A DNA stretch of 32,389 nucleotides from Gammaproteobacteria bacterium (GTDB lineage: Bacteria; Pseudomonadota; Gammaproteobacteria; Steroidobacterales; Foliamicaceae). How positions within the stretch are numbered: the first letter of the stretch is position 1; every line of letters begins with the position of its first letter. A program made the position numbers and the translations under genes. A model generated the notes under the pieces. It was not told where the DNA came from and ran no database searches. It saw only the letters and a program-made list of their open reading frames with translations. Positions 8,045-14,596 of this stretch are shown here, in pieces. The stretch is taken from contig VXSK01000009.1 of the NCBI GenBank assembly GCA_009838035.1, positions 1 to 32,389 of the forward strand, given 5' to 3'.

Positions 8045-9298
8045 ATGGTCACACCGTTTCGAAACCTTTGCGGTGGTCTCATGCTGGCGCTTTTCATCCT
8101 GGCCGGCGGCGACGCCATGGCGCGCACCGTCAAGGGCGTCAAGGTCACCGACCAGATCTACATGGCCACCGACATGAGCCGCACCTTTCTGGTCGTCACC
8201 CCCGATGGGAACGTGGTGATCGACACGACCACGCGGGATTCCGCGCCGCGCCACTACCAGGTGCTGCGGGAGATGAGTTCGGCGCCGGTGAAGTACATCC
8301 TTCTTACCCACGCGCACGAGGACCACGTGGGCGGCGTGCACCTGTGGAAGGAAGAAGACACCGAGGTCATCGCGCAGAGGCGGTTCGTGGAATACATGCA
8401 CTATCGCGAACGGCTCGCGGGCTTCTTTCAGCACCGGAACGAAGGCCAGTTCCTCGCCCCGCCCAGGGAGGTGAAGTCGAAGGGCAATTTCGCCGCGGAG
8501 ATCCCGACCACGATACTGTTCGACGACAAGTACGAGTTCGAGTTCGGCGGGCTGACGTTCAAGATGATGCACACGCCGGGAGAAACCTGGGACCACGCGA
8601 CGGTGTGGATCCCGGAGCTGAAGGCGGCGTTCATCGGCGACAACTACTACAGCAGTTTCCCGAACATCGCCGCGTTGCGGGGCGCCCCGCCCCGGTTCGC
8701 GCTGGATTACGTCAATTCCATCGACATCGTGCTCGCGCTGGACCCGGAACTGGTGCTGGTGGCGCACGCGCCGCCGCTGGTGGGGACCGACGAAATCCAG
8801 TCGAAGCTGGGCGACTACCGCGACGCGATCGAGTACGTCCATGATGCGACCGTGCGCGGGCTCAACGAGGGCAAGGGCGTCTTTACCGTCATGAACGAGG
8901 TCAAGCTGCCGGAGCGGTTCGAAATCGACGAATCGTATGGCGGCGTGGCCTGGAGCGTGCGCGGCATCTACCACGGCTACGCGGGCTGGTTCGACGGCGA
9001 GCCCGCCACGCTGCTCTCGGAATCGCCCGACGTGAAGACCCGTGAGCTGGTGGAGCTGGCAGGCGGCGTCGATGCGGTCGTTGCGCGCGCCGAGGAGCTG
9101 GAAGACGAAGGCGACCTGGTGCTGAGCCTGAACATGGCCAACGCGGCGCTGGCGGTGGACCCGAACCACCCGGGCGCGCTGGCCGTGCGCGTGTCGCTGC
9201 TGACCGAGCTCGGCCGCAACGAAAAGAACTTCAACGCCCGAAGCTGGATCGGCTACCACCGCCGCCAGGCCGCCAAACGCCTCGCCGCCCAGCAATAG
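8045..9298 (+). CDS. Exported metallo-beta-lactamase-fold hydrolase, alkyl-sulfatase-like
   Basis: 417 residues from ATG 8045, with GGAGG 7 nt upstream. Residues 1-26 are a Sec signal peptide (LMLALFILAGGDAMA). The metallo-beta-lactamase core carries THAHEDHVGG (H89, H91, D93, H94), with further candidate ligands H176 (MMHTPGE), D199 (FIGDN) and H241 (VAHAPP), so a two-metal site looks complete. The segment from about 295 (ESYGGVAWSVRGIYHGYAGW) matches the dimerisation domain of SdsA1/BDS1-type alkyl sulfatases. The usual C-terminal SCP2-like sterol-carrier domain is absent: the protein ends at 417 rather than about 650. It is therefore a short member of that family; the substrate is not determined. 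It is transcribed divergently from the efflux operon. Confidence 0.85.
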   Translation: MVTPFRNLCGGLMLALFILAGGDAMARTVKGVKVTDQIYMATDMSRTFLVVTPDGNVVIDTTTRDSAPRHYQVLREMSSAPVKYILLTHAHEDHVGGVHLWKEEDTEVIAQRRFVEYMHYRERLAGFFQHRNEGQFLAPPREVKSKGNFAAEIPTTILFDDKYEFEFGGLTFKMMHTPGETWDHATVWIPELKAAFIGDNYYSSFPNIAALRGAPPRFALDYVNSIDIVLALDPELVLVAHAPPLVGTDEIQSKLGDYRDAIEYVHDATVRGLNEGKGVFTVMNEVKLPERFEIDESYGGVAWSVRGIYHGYAGWFDGEPATLLSESPDVKTRELVELAGGVDAVVARAEELEDEGDLVLSLNMANAALAVDPNHPGALAVRVSLLTELGRNEKNFNARSWIGYHRRQAAKRLAAQQ

Positions 9299-9432
9299 CC
9301 TGGTAGCGAGGGCGCGCCGGGTCAGGCGGGATAGCATAAATCCACGCAAACGGGCGCCATTTTTGCTTCGCGTTGACTTGGGGGAGTGCTAGACTCGTTT
9401 CACTGGCGCCCAACAGGGCGGAGGACAACGGA

Positions 9433-9636
9433 ATGACGAACGAACTGGTCGCCATATTGGGCATGGGCATCACCATTCTCGGAAGCATCGGCTTCGCCTG
9501 GAGGGACCTGCACCGGGATCTCAACGGTGTAAGTTCCCGGTTTTCTTCCCTGGAGCAGAGGATCGCAAGAATCGAAGGTTGGCTGGATGGCTGGCGCGCG
9601 CCGTATCCGGGCGCCGGCGATCAGGCGCAGTCGTAA
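9433..9636 (+). CDS. Small membrane protein with coiled-coil tail, function unknown
   Basis: 67 residues from ATG 9433, supported by GGAGG at 9420-9424 (8-nt spacing); a longer open frame starting at 9373 is not needed. Residues 3-23 (ELVAILGMGITILGSIGFAW) form a membrane helix, then a heptad-patterned segment (DLHRDLNGVSSRFSSLEQRIARIEGWLDG) predicts a short coiled coil. The shape resembles phage XhlA-like proteins and many small gammaproteobacterial proteins of unknown role. It converges with the transporter gene, whose stop is 15 nt away. Confidence 0.7.
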   Translation: MTNELVAILGMGITILGSIGFAWRDLHRDLNGVSSRFSSLEQRIARIEGWLDGWRAPYPGAGDQAQS

Positions 9637-9651
9637 AGCTCCCGGGGGTTT

Positions 9652-11022
9652 TCAGCCGCCGAACAGGGCGTTGTACATGATGATGAGGATGGCGGCGGGG
9701 GCGACCCACCGCAACAGCGCCAGCCATAGTGTGAACAGCTTGCCGGGCTGCCAGCCCAGTTCGCCGAGCAGGAGCGAGCGCTTCATCTGCCAGCCGGCGA
9801 ACAGCGCCATCAGCGCGCCGCCCAGCGGCATCATGATCGTGGCCGTGAGGTAGTCGATCAGTTCGAAGGGGTTCTTGCCGGCAACGACGTTCCACTCCGC
9901 GCCTTCGCCGAACGAAAGCACCGTCAGCCAACCCAGCCCCCACAGCGTGACGCCCACCGACAAGGTCGCCGCCCAGCGGCCGAGTTGCAGGCGTTCCTGC
10001 ACCAGCGTCACCGCGGCTTCCATCAGCGCGATGGCCGAGGTCAGCGCCGCGAACCCCAGCAGCAGGAAGAAGATCGAGCCGAAGATGGTCCCGCCGGGCA
10101 TGCCCCCGAAGGCGATCGGCAGCGTCAGGAACACCAGCGAGGGGCCGGAGCCGGGCTCCAGCCCGTTGGCGAACACCAGCGGGAAGATCGCGATGCCGGC
10201 CAGCACCGCCACGCCGGTGTCGGCGATCGTAATGCCCACGCAGGTCTGCGGAAGCGAGACCTCGCGCGGCGCGAAGGCCCCGTACATCATCATCAGCCCC
10301 ATGGCCACGCCGATCGAGAAGAAGGCGTGGCTGATGGCCTCCAGCGCGGAGGCCGCGGTGAGCTGCTCGAAGCGGAAATCGAACATGAAGTTGAGGCCCG
10401 CGGCGGCGTCCCCTTCGATCAGCGCGTAGGCGATCACGGCCAGCAGCAGCAGGAAAAGCAACGGCATCAACAGCCGCACCGCCGCCTCGATGCCGCGGCG
10501 GACGTTCCGGCCCACGATCAGGCAACTCGCAAGCATGAACAGCGTGTGCCAGGCGCCCAGCCTTAGAGGGTTTTCGTTGAGGCCGGCGTTCAGCGCCTCG
10601 GCGGATTCCCGCGTCAGCCCCTTGAACGCGCCGCCCGCCGCCAGGAACAGGTAGTCGATTGTGCTGCCGGCGATCACGCTGTAGAAGCTCATGATCAGGT
10701 AGCCGGTCAGAAGGCCCATGCCGCCCACCAGCCCCCACGCCGCCCAGCGGCCGCTCTCGGTGGACACGTTGGCCATGGCCGTGAACGGACTGGCGCGCCC
10801 GTGGCGCCCGATTGCGACCTCCACCGACAGGATGGGCACCGCCACCAGAAAAGCGGCGACCAGGTAAACGAACACGAAAGCGCCGCCCCCATTCTCCCCC
10901 ATGATGTACGGAAAACGCCAGATATTCCCCAGCCCGATCGCGCCCCCGACCGAGGCAAGCAAAAAAGTACGCCCCGAACTCCAACGCCGGGCGGAAGTGT
11001 TCTGTTTCATGTTCTGCGTCAT
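9652..11022 (-). CDS. Sodium-dependent neurotransmitter:sodium symporter (NSS/SNF) family transporter
   Basis: 456 residues with the LeuT fold. TM1 has the unwound substrate/sodium-binding signature GGAIGLGNIWRFPY followed by ENGGGAFVFVY, as in LeuT. About 12 membrane segments can be followed to the C-terminus; TM6 is in the AISHAFFSIGVAMGLMMMYG region, which is the family's second unwound helix, and TM8 has ALTSAIALMEA. Bacterial homologues move amino acids with sodium. The substrate is not evident. Start at ATG 11022 (a second in-frame ATG at 11010 is possible). It is a monocistronic gene facing the small coiled-coil gene. Confidence 0.93.
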   Translation of the reverse strand: MTQNMKQNTSARRWSSGRTFLLASVGGAIGLGNIWRFPYIMGENGGGAFVFVYLVAAFLVAVPILSVEVAIGRHGRASPFTAMANVSTESGRWAAWGLVGGMGLLTGYLIMSFYSVIAGSTIDYLFLAAGGAFKGLTRESAEALNAGLNENPLRLGAWHTLFMLASCLIVGRNVRRGIEAAVRLLMPLLFLLLLAVIAYALIEGDAAAGLNFMFDFRFEQLTAASALEAISHAFFSIGVAMGLMMMYGAFAPREVSLPQTCVGITIADTGVAVLAGIAIFPLVFANGLEPGSGPSLVFLTLPIAFGGMPGGTIFGSIFFLLLGFAALTSAIALMEAAVTLVQERLQLGRWAATLSVGVTLWGLGWLTVLSFGEGAEWNVVAGKNPFELIDYLTATIMMPLGGALMALFAGWQMKRSLLLGELGWQPGKLFTLWLALLRWVAPAAILIIMYNALFGG

Positions 11023-11101
11023 GCGCTACCTGTCACTTCTGAAATCCGCCCGCATCATGCCACACGCCCCGCACGCAAGGGGGTGGGGTGCGGGCGCGCA
11101 G

Positions 11102-11174
11102 GAGATGTTTCCGCGGAAACACCTGCGCAAAGTCGTGAGGGGTCAGTCGATTGCGCCCGCTTCGCGCAGGGCGG
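11102..11174 (+). repeat. 73-bp direct repeat, left copy, containing palindrome copy 2
   Basis: This block is 68/73 identical to 12024-12096 and in the same orientation; the two bracket the ankyrin gene at a distance of exactly 922 bp. The perfect palindrome TGTTTCCGCGGAAACA is at 11106-11121, followed by CACCTGCGCAAAGTCG. On the minus strand the block lies immediately after the ankyrin stop codon and in the same frame reads LPALREAGAID then stop, an ankyrin-like tail. Confidence 0.85.
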
Positions 11175-11178
11175 GAAG

Positions 11179-11964
11179 CTATTCCCCGGCGCCAACGGCG
11201 GCGCGCAAGGTGGCGATAGCACCCTTCACGCCTTCAATGAGTTCCATGCTCGGATTGTCCAGGTCAAGGAGGTAATCCCGAGTTTCAAGGGCCAGTTCCA
11301 GCGGCGTATTGCCCCACTTGTCTCTTGCCTTCACGTCCGCTCCCAGGGCAATAAGCGATTCCTGGACAGTTGGCCATGCCTCTGACGAAACACTCGGCGA
11401 CCGAAGGATTCTGCTGCCCTGCGGAACAATACGGATATACGAGGAACTGCCGGACGCCCGGTGCAAAGGCGTTTCCCCGGAATCGGTCCTGGCCTCCAGT
11501 TCAGCTCCGGCGCTCGCCAACAACTCCACGTGCTCGAAGCTCAATGCGTCGTGCAGGGGCGTGCGCCCACGGTGGTCGCGCGCGTTCACGTCCGCGCCGT
11601 TTTGAAGCAGCGTTTCGATAGCGTCCAAAGCGGTGCGCCGATGCAGGGGCGTCCGTCCCCGGTCATCAACCGCAGCCACATCAGCGCCGGCTTTCACCAG
11701 GACGCTTACGACAGCTGCGCTCTCGGCCCTGTGCAGAGGCGCGGCGTTGCGCTCGTCTCTTGCGTTCGGGTTTGCTCCCTCCTCCAGACATCGCTCTACG
11801 TCTGCGGAAGTGGCCGCACTGAAGAACTCGTACGTATTCCAGGTTCCGCAATTCAGAATCGGCGACGCAGGCACGACTGTCGTCAGAACCTGCGATTGAC
11901 ATGCAGGAAGAACCACGCAGGCGACCAGGGCCAGACTGATTCCTACAACTCCCCGATGCCGCAT
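11179..11964 (-). CDS. Ankyrin-repeat lipoprotein
   Basis: 261 residues. The N-terminus is a lipoprotein signal peptide with lipobox LPAC (Cys22). From about residue 45 there are five ankyrin repeats, recognisable by GA(D/N)(V/P)NARD and (R)TPLH motifs (around 64-78, 94-108, 123-138, 153-168 and 208-222); the fourth is followed by a 30-residue insertion. Ankyrin lipoproteins are protein-binding modules in the periplasm or at the surface. No partner is evident. The C-terminus ends GAGE just before the left direct repeat, and the frame would continue 11 codons beyond the TAG as LPALREAGAID, suggesting a nonsense truncation of an originally longer tail. The Shine-Dalgarno is poor. Confidence 0.85.
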   Translation of the reverse strand: MRHRGVVGISLALVACVVLPACQSQVLTTVVPASPILNCGTWNTYEFFSAATSADVERCLEEGANPNARDERNAAPLHRAESAAVVSVLVKAGADVAAVDDRGRTPLHRRTALDAIETLLQNGADVNARDHRGRTPLHDALSFEHVELLASAGAELEARTDSGETPLHRASGSSSYIRIVPQGSRILRSPSVSSEAWPTVQESLIALGADVKARDKWGNTPLELALETRDYLLDLDNPSMELIEGVKGAIATLRAAVGAGE

Positions 11965-12023
11965 CCGGAAATACTAACGGCAAGAGAGCCTCACTAGGCG
12001 GCGCGGGCGGCATGGGCGCACGA

Positions 12024-12096
12024 GAGATGTTTCCGCGGAAACACCTGCGCAAAGTCGGGACGGGTCAGTTGGTTGCGCCCGCTTCGCGCAGGACGG
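12024..12096 (+). repeat. 73-bp direct repeat, right copy, containing palindrome copy 3
   Basis: Partner of 11102-11174 with five mismatches. The perfect palindrome TGTTTCCGCGGAAACA is at 12028-12043, followed by CACCTGCGCAAAGTCG. On the minus strand the block reads VLREAGATN then stop, so it looks like the orphan 3' tail of a second ankyrin-type gene whose body is missing. Confidence 0.85.
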
Positions 12097-12116
12097 CAAT
12101 GATCGTGTTTGATGCG

Positions 12117-12299
12117 CTAGAGCGGCTCTCGGTCCGGCTGCTGCTGCTCGGCGCGGTTTGTCATGAAATCTTCGCTCGCTCCCGCGCCTTCCATAAAGAA
12201 ACTGTCCCACGCGTGGCCTGCGGGCAATCGAATACGGTCGGGTTCCTTCTTGCGCACTTGAACTGCCTGAGTGCGGTTGTTCTCGAATTCGGATTCAAT
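12117..12299 (-). pseudogene. Decayed VapB-like antitoxin gene
   Basis: The minus frame reads FENNRTQAVQVRK, then DRIRLPAGHAWDSFF, then ASEDFMTNRAEQQQPDRE and stops. This follows the layout of VapB/AbrB-fold antitoxins (N-R-S-Q-A-V-R-L-P ... S-W-D-x-F-F ... x-x-D-F-(M/L)-x-x-R). Compared with an intact family member, about 14-16 residues seem to be missing between the NRTQAV strand and the VRKKEPDRI strand, and there is no good start codon at the expected place. No VapC (PIN-domain) toxin follows: the right direct repeat begins about 20 nt beyond the stop. I read it as a remnant cut by the repeat, but a live short variant is possible. Confidence 0.5.
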
Positions 12300-12445
12300 G
12301 GGCAAGCCGGTTCTCCGCTGCTGGATACAGCCTATATGTAGCACAACAGAGTTGGGCGGGGAAGTCATGCGCAGCACATCCTGTCCGGCTGCGAACGCGC
12401 GGTTTTATTGTGCACGATCAGGGCAAATAAAAGTAGTTTAAAAGG

Positions 12446-12474
12446 TTGATTCCATTGGTGAATCATGCTATAGT
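12446..12474 (+). promoter_or_regulatory. Sigma70-type promoter of the HNH gene
   Basis: TTGATT at 12446-12451 and TATAGT at 12469-12474 are separated by exactly 17 nt, within a markedly AT-rich patch (about 12405-12480) that contrasts with the surrounding sequence. Transcription would begin near 12481, giving a leader of about 30 nt before ATG 12510. Confidence 0.7.
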
Positions 12475-12509
12475 TCAGGCTCATCAACGGATTGACACGG
12501 AGCCCCGAA

Positions 12510-14030
12510 ATGGACCTTCATCACACTCCTTCCCACGCCCCTGTTCGCGATGCCGAGCCTCTCCCGGCAGACGCTGTTTACCCTTCTCCGGACGCCGATG
12601 TGCGTAGGGCCGAGTGGCAGCGCAAGGAAAAGGCGCTCGGCGCACTTGAGGTGCAGATCATGGAGTTGTGGGGGAACATCAACGCGGCCACCGCGCGATT
12701 CCTGGAGTTGGTCGCGGAGTTCGACCGCATGGAAGGCTGGGCCCAGCACGGCATGGCGAGTTGCGCCCAATGGCTGGGCTGGCAATGCGGCATCGGCCGG
12801 GTGGCGGCGACCGAGAAGGTGCGCACGGCAAGGGCCCTGGAATCGCTGCCGAAGATCTCGGCGGCCTTCGGCGAGGGCCGCCTTTCGTATTCGAAAGTGC
12901 GTGCGCTCACGCGGGTGGCGACGGCGGAGACGGAAGACACCTTGCTGCACATTGCCTTAAATGGCACGGCGGCGCACGTGGAGCGCACGGTGCGGGGTTT
13001 TCGGCGGGTCAAGCGTGATCTTGAACGTGACGAAGCCGAAGCCCTTCACGATCAGCGCCACCTGTTGTGCTGGCGGGAGGCCGATGGCGGCGTGACGCTG
13101 CAGGCCCGCCTGACGCCGGAGGTGGGCGAGTTGCTGTTCAAGGCGTTGGACGCGGCACAAGCGCAGCTGGAAGAGCGGAGCGAGGAGGCGGTGAAGACCG
13201 AGCCTCCGATTCCGGTCCGCGAAGATGTTTCCGCGGAAACACCTTCACCAGGCTTCGGTCAGCGGCGTGCGGATGCCTTCGAGCACATGGTTCAGCAGTT
13301 TCTGGCCGGGAGTGGTTCGGGTTCCAGCGCCGGCGCACACGAAGTCGTCGTGCATATCGCGCACGACGCCTTGTGTGACGTGCCCGAGAGCAGCGGTGCG
13401 GAATTGGACAACGGCCGTCCTGTGGCGGTTGAGACGGCGCGGCGGTTGGGTTGCGACGGCGCCCTGGTGGGCGTGGTGGAAGGCGCGCAGGGCGAGCCGT
13501 TGGCGGTTGGGCGCAGGACGCGCGCCGTGCCGCCGGCGATCCGGCGCGCATTGCGCGTTCGCGACGGTGGCTGCCGCTTTCCGGGCTGCGACCGTTCCCG
13601 TTATGTGCACGCCCATCACATCAAGCATTGGGCCGATGGCGGTGAGACCAACCTGGGCAATCTCGTGACCTTGTGTTCGTTTCATCACCGGCTGGTGCAT
13701 GAGGGGGGTTATGGCGTTCGCGTGGACGAGGGCGAGATTTGGTTCACGCGCCCGGATGGTGGGGTGATCCCTCCGGCTGGCAAGCTACACGGGGGGTGTT
13801 TCCGCGGAAACACTTGTGCCAAGTCCGGAAACACTTGCGCAGGGTCCGGAAACACTTGCGCCAAGCCCGGAAACTTCTGCGCAGCTGGCGGCGCGGAGCA
13901 GCTGGAGGCTTTCAATCGAGCCCGCGGGCATACCATCGACGCCGGAACCGCACGTTGCCGCTGGCGCGGAGAGCGTATGGACTACGACATCGCGATCGAC
14001 GGGCTATGCCGGGAGGCGGGCCATACTTGA
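12510..14030 (+). CDS. DUF222/13E12-family HNH endonuclease with repeat-derived insertions
   Basis: 506 residues from ATG 12510 (CGGAG 7 nt upstream; TTG 12492 is an alternative only 11 nt from the predicted transcript start). Residues about 20-240 are the helical DUF222 domain; the HNH nuclease domain near 340-400 shows RVRDGGCRFPGCDR, then HAHHIKHWADGGETNLGNLVTLC and FHHRLVHEGG, with all metal/zinc-binding Cys and His present, so catalysis should be possible. Such genes are often mobile and selfish. Two copies of the 16-bp palindrome are inside it: the one at 13226-13241 encodes DVSAETP between DUF222 and HNH, and the one at 13797-13812 starts the C-terminal extension GNTCAKS/GNTCAGS/GNTCAKP/GNFCAAG built by 21-bp tandem repeats. 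Confidence 0.88.
   Translation: MDLHHTPSHAPVRDAEPLPADAVYPSPDADVRRAEWQRKEKALGALEVQIMELWGNINAATARFLELVAEFDRMEGWAQHGMASCAQWLGWQCGIGRVAATEKVRTARALESLPKISAAFGEGRLSYSKVRALTRVATAETEDTLLHIALNGTAAHVERTVRGFRRVKRDLERDEAEALHDQRHLLCWREADGGVTLQARLTPEVGELLFKALDAAQAQLEERSEEAVKTEPPIPVREDVSAETPSPGFGQRRADAFEHMVQQFLAGSGSGSSAGAHEVVVHIAHDALCDVPESSGAELDNGRPVAVETARRLGCDGALVGVVEGAQGEPLAVGRRTRAVPPAIRRALRVRDGGCRFPGCDRSRYVHAHHIKHWADGGETNLGNLVTLCSFHHRLVHEGGYGVRVDEGEIWFTRPDGGVIPPAGKLHGGCFRGNTCAKSGNTCAGSGNTCAKPGNFCAAGGAEQLEAFNRARGHTIDAGTARCRWRGERMDYDIAIDGLCREAGHT
13226..13241. repeat. parS-like 16-bp palindrome, copy 4 (inside HNH gene)
   Basis: TGTTTCCGCGGAAACA, preceded by GA and followed by CACCTTCACCAGGCTTCGG. It lies in frame in the linker between DUF222 and HNH domains, where it encodes part of DVSAETP and does not break the reading frame. 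Confidence 0.85.
13797..13889. repeat. Palindrome copy 5 followed by 21-bp tandem repeats
   Basis: The palindrome TGTTTCCGCGGAAACA is at 13797-13812. Starting from its right half, four 21-bp units run head to tail at 13806, 13827, 13848 and 13869; the first three share GGAAACACTTG(C/T)GC and differ at a few bases, and the fourth is degenerate. The unit equals the palindrome's right half plus the flank seen at the other copies, so the array grew by expansion from this copy. Unit length is a multiple of three, so the frame is kept. Confidence 0.85.
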
Positions 14031-14200
14031 CGGGGCGGCCTCCCGCCCGGAGTTTGCTCCGAGGGAGGGCGGGGCGACTTGGCCGCAGCGATGGCTCTAA
14101 TGGATGTCGGGACGGCTTCTGGCCCAGGGCCGCTCCCCGGGGAGGGCGGGACGGCCTGGACCCTGGGCTTGCTCCAAGGGTGGTCGAAGCGACCTGGGGG
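14031..14200. repeat. Degenerate hairpin-forming repeat cluster between convergent genes
   Basis: About three imperfect copies of a 40-50 bp GC-rich unit (starting near 14035, 14111 and 14150), each with the pattern GGC-CT..CCC..GCTCC..GGG.GG..CG. The first folds well: CGGAG-TTTG-CTCCG at 14048-14061 inside CCTCCC/GGGAGG. The segment separates the plus-strand HNH gene from minus-strand rplQ, so it is the natural place for bidirectional termination, though no U-tract follows the stems. It resembles REP-type intergenic repeats. Confidence 0.55.
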
Positions 14201-14569
14201 CTATTCGGGGCTTGCGTCTTCTACCAGGCGGACGACGGCCATGGGGGCGGCGTCGCCGGGGCGGTGGCCTTTTTTGAGGATGCTCAGGTAGCCGCCGGGG
14301 CGTTCCTTGAAGCGGGGGCCGAGGTCGTCGAACAGTTTGCCGACGGCCTTTTTGCTGCGCAGGCGGTTGAACGCGAGGCGCCTCCTCGCCACGCCGTCTT
14401 CGCCAGCCAGCGTGATCAGGGGTTCCACCACGCGCCTCAGCTCCTTGGCCTTGGGGACGGTGGTGGTGATGCTCTCGTGCTCGATCAGCGAGGCGGCCAT
14501 GTTGCGGAACATGGCGCGGCGGTGGTCGCTGGTGCGTCCCAGGCTGCGGCCGGACTTGCGGTGTCGCAT
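14201..14569 (-). CDS. rplQ: 50S ribosomal protein L17
   Basis: 122 residues with the L17 signature [20 protein letters not shown] at the N-terminus, then [26 protein letters not shown] and the C-terminal [31 protein letters not shown]17 sits near the polypeptide exit tunnel. It is the last gene of the alpha operon part, 27 nt after rpoA, and closes the whole ribosomal superoperon; hairpin repeats lie just beyond its stop. Confidence 0.97.
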   Translation of the reverse strand: MRHRKSGRSLGRTSDHRRAMFRNMAASLIEHESITTTVPKAKELRRVVEPLITLAGEDGVARRRLAFNRLRSKKAVGKLFDDLGPRFKERPGGYLSILKKGHRPGDAAPMAVVRLVEDASPE

Positions 14570-14596
14570 GACGGAACCTCTCGCTCGGACGAACGG

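Noticed and set aside
7811..9349. 512-codon minus-strand frame opposite the metallo-beta-lactamase-fold gene
   Set aside because: Antisense shadow caused by high GC; the plus-strand gene has signal peptide, metal motif and Shine-Dalgarno.
9373..9395. TTGACT and TAGACT as promoter of the 67-residue protein
   Set aside because: Spacing is only 11 nt, too short for sigma70.
9521..10984. 487-codon frame overlapping the NSS transporter in another frame
   Set aside because: Arg/Gly-rich shadow of the transporter; it also reads through the small coiled-coil gene on the other strand.
12000..12116. A vapC toxin downstream of the antitoxin remnant
   Set aside because: No PIN-domain sequence in any frame; the space is taken by the direct repeat.
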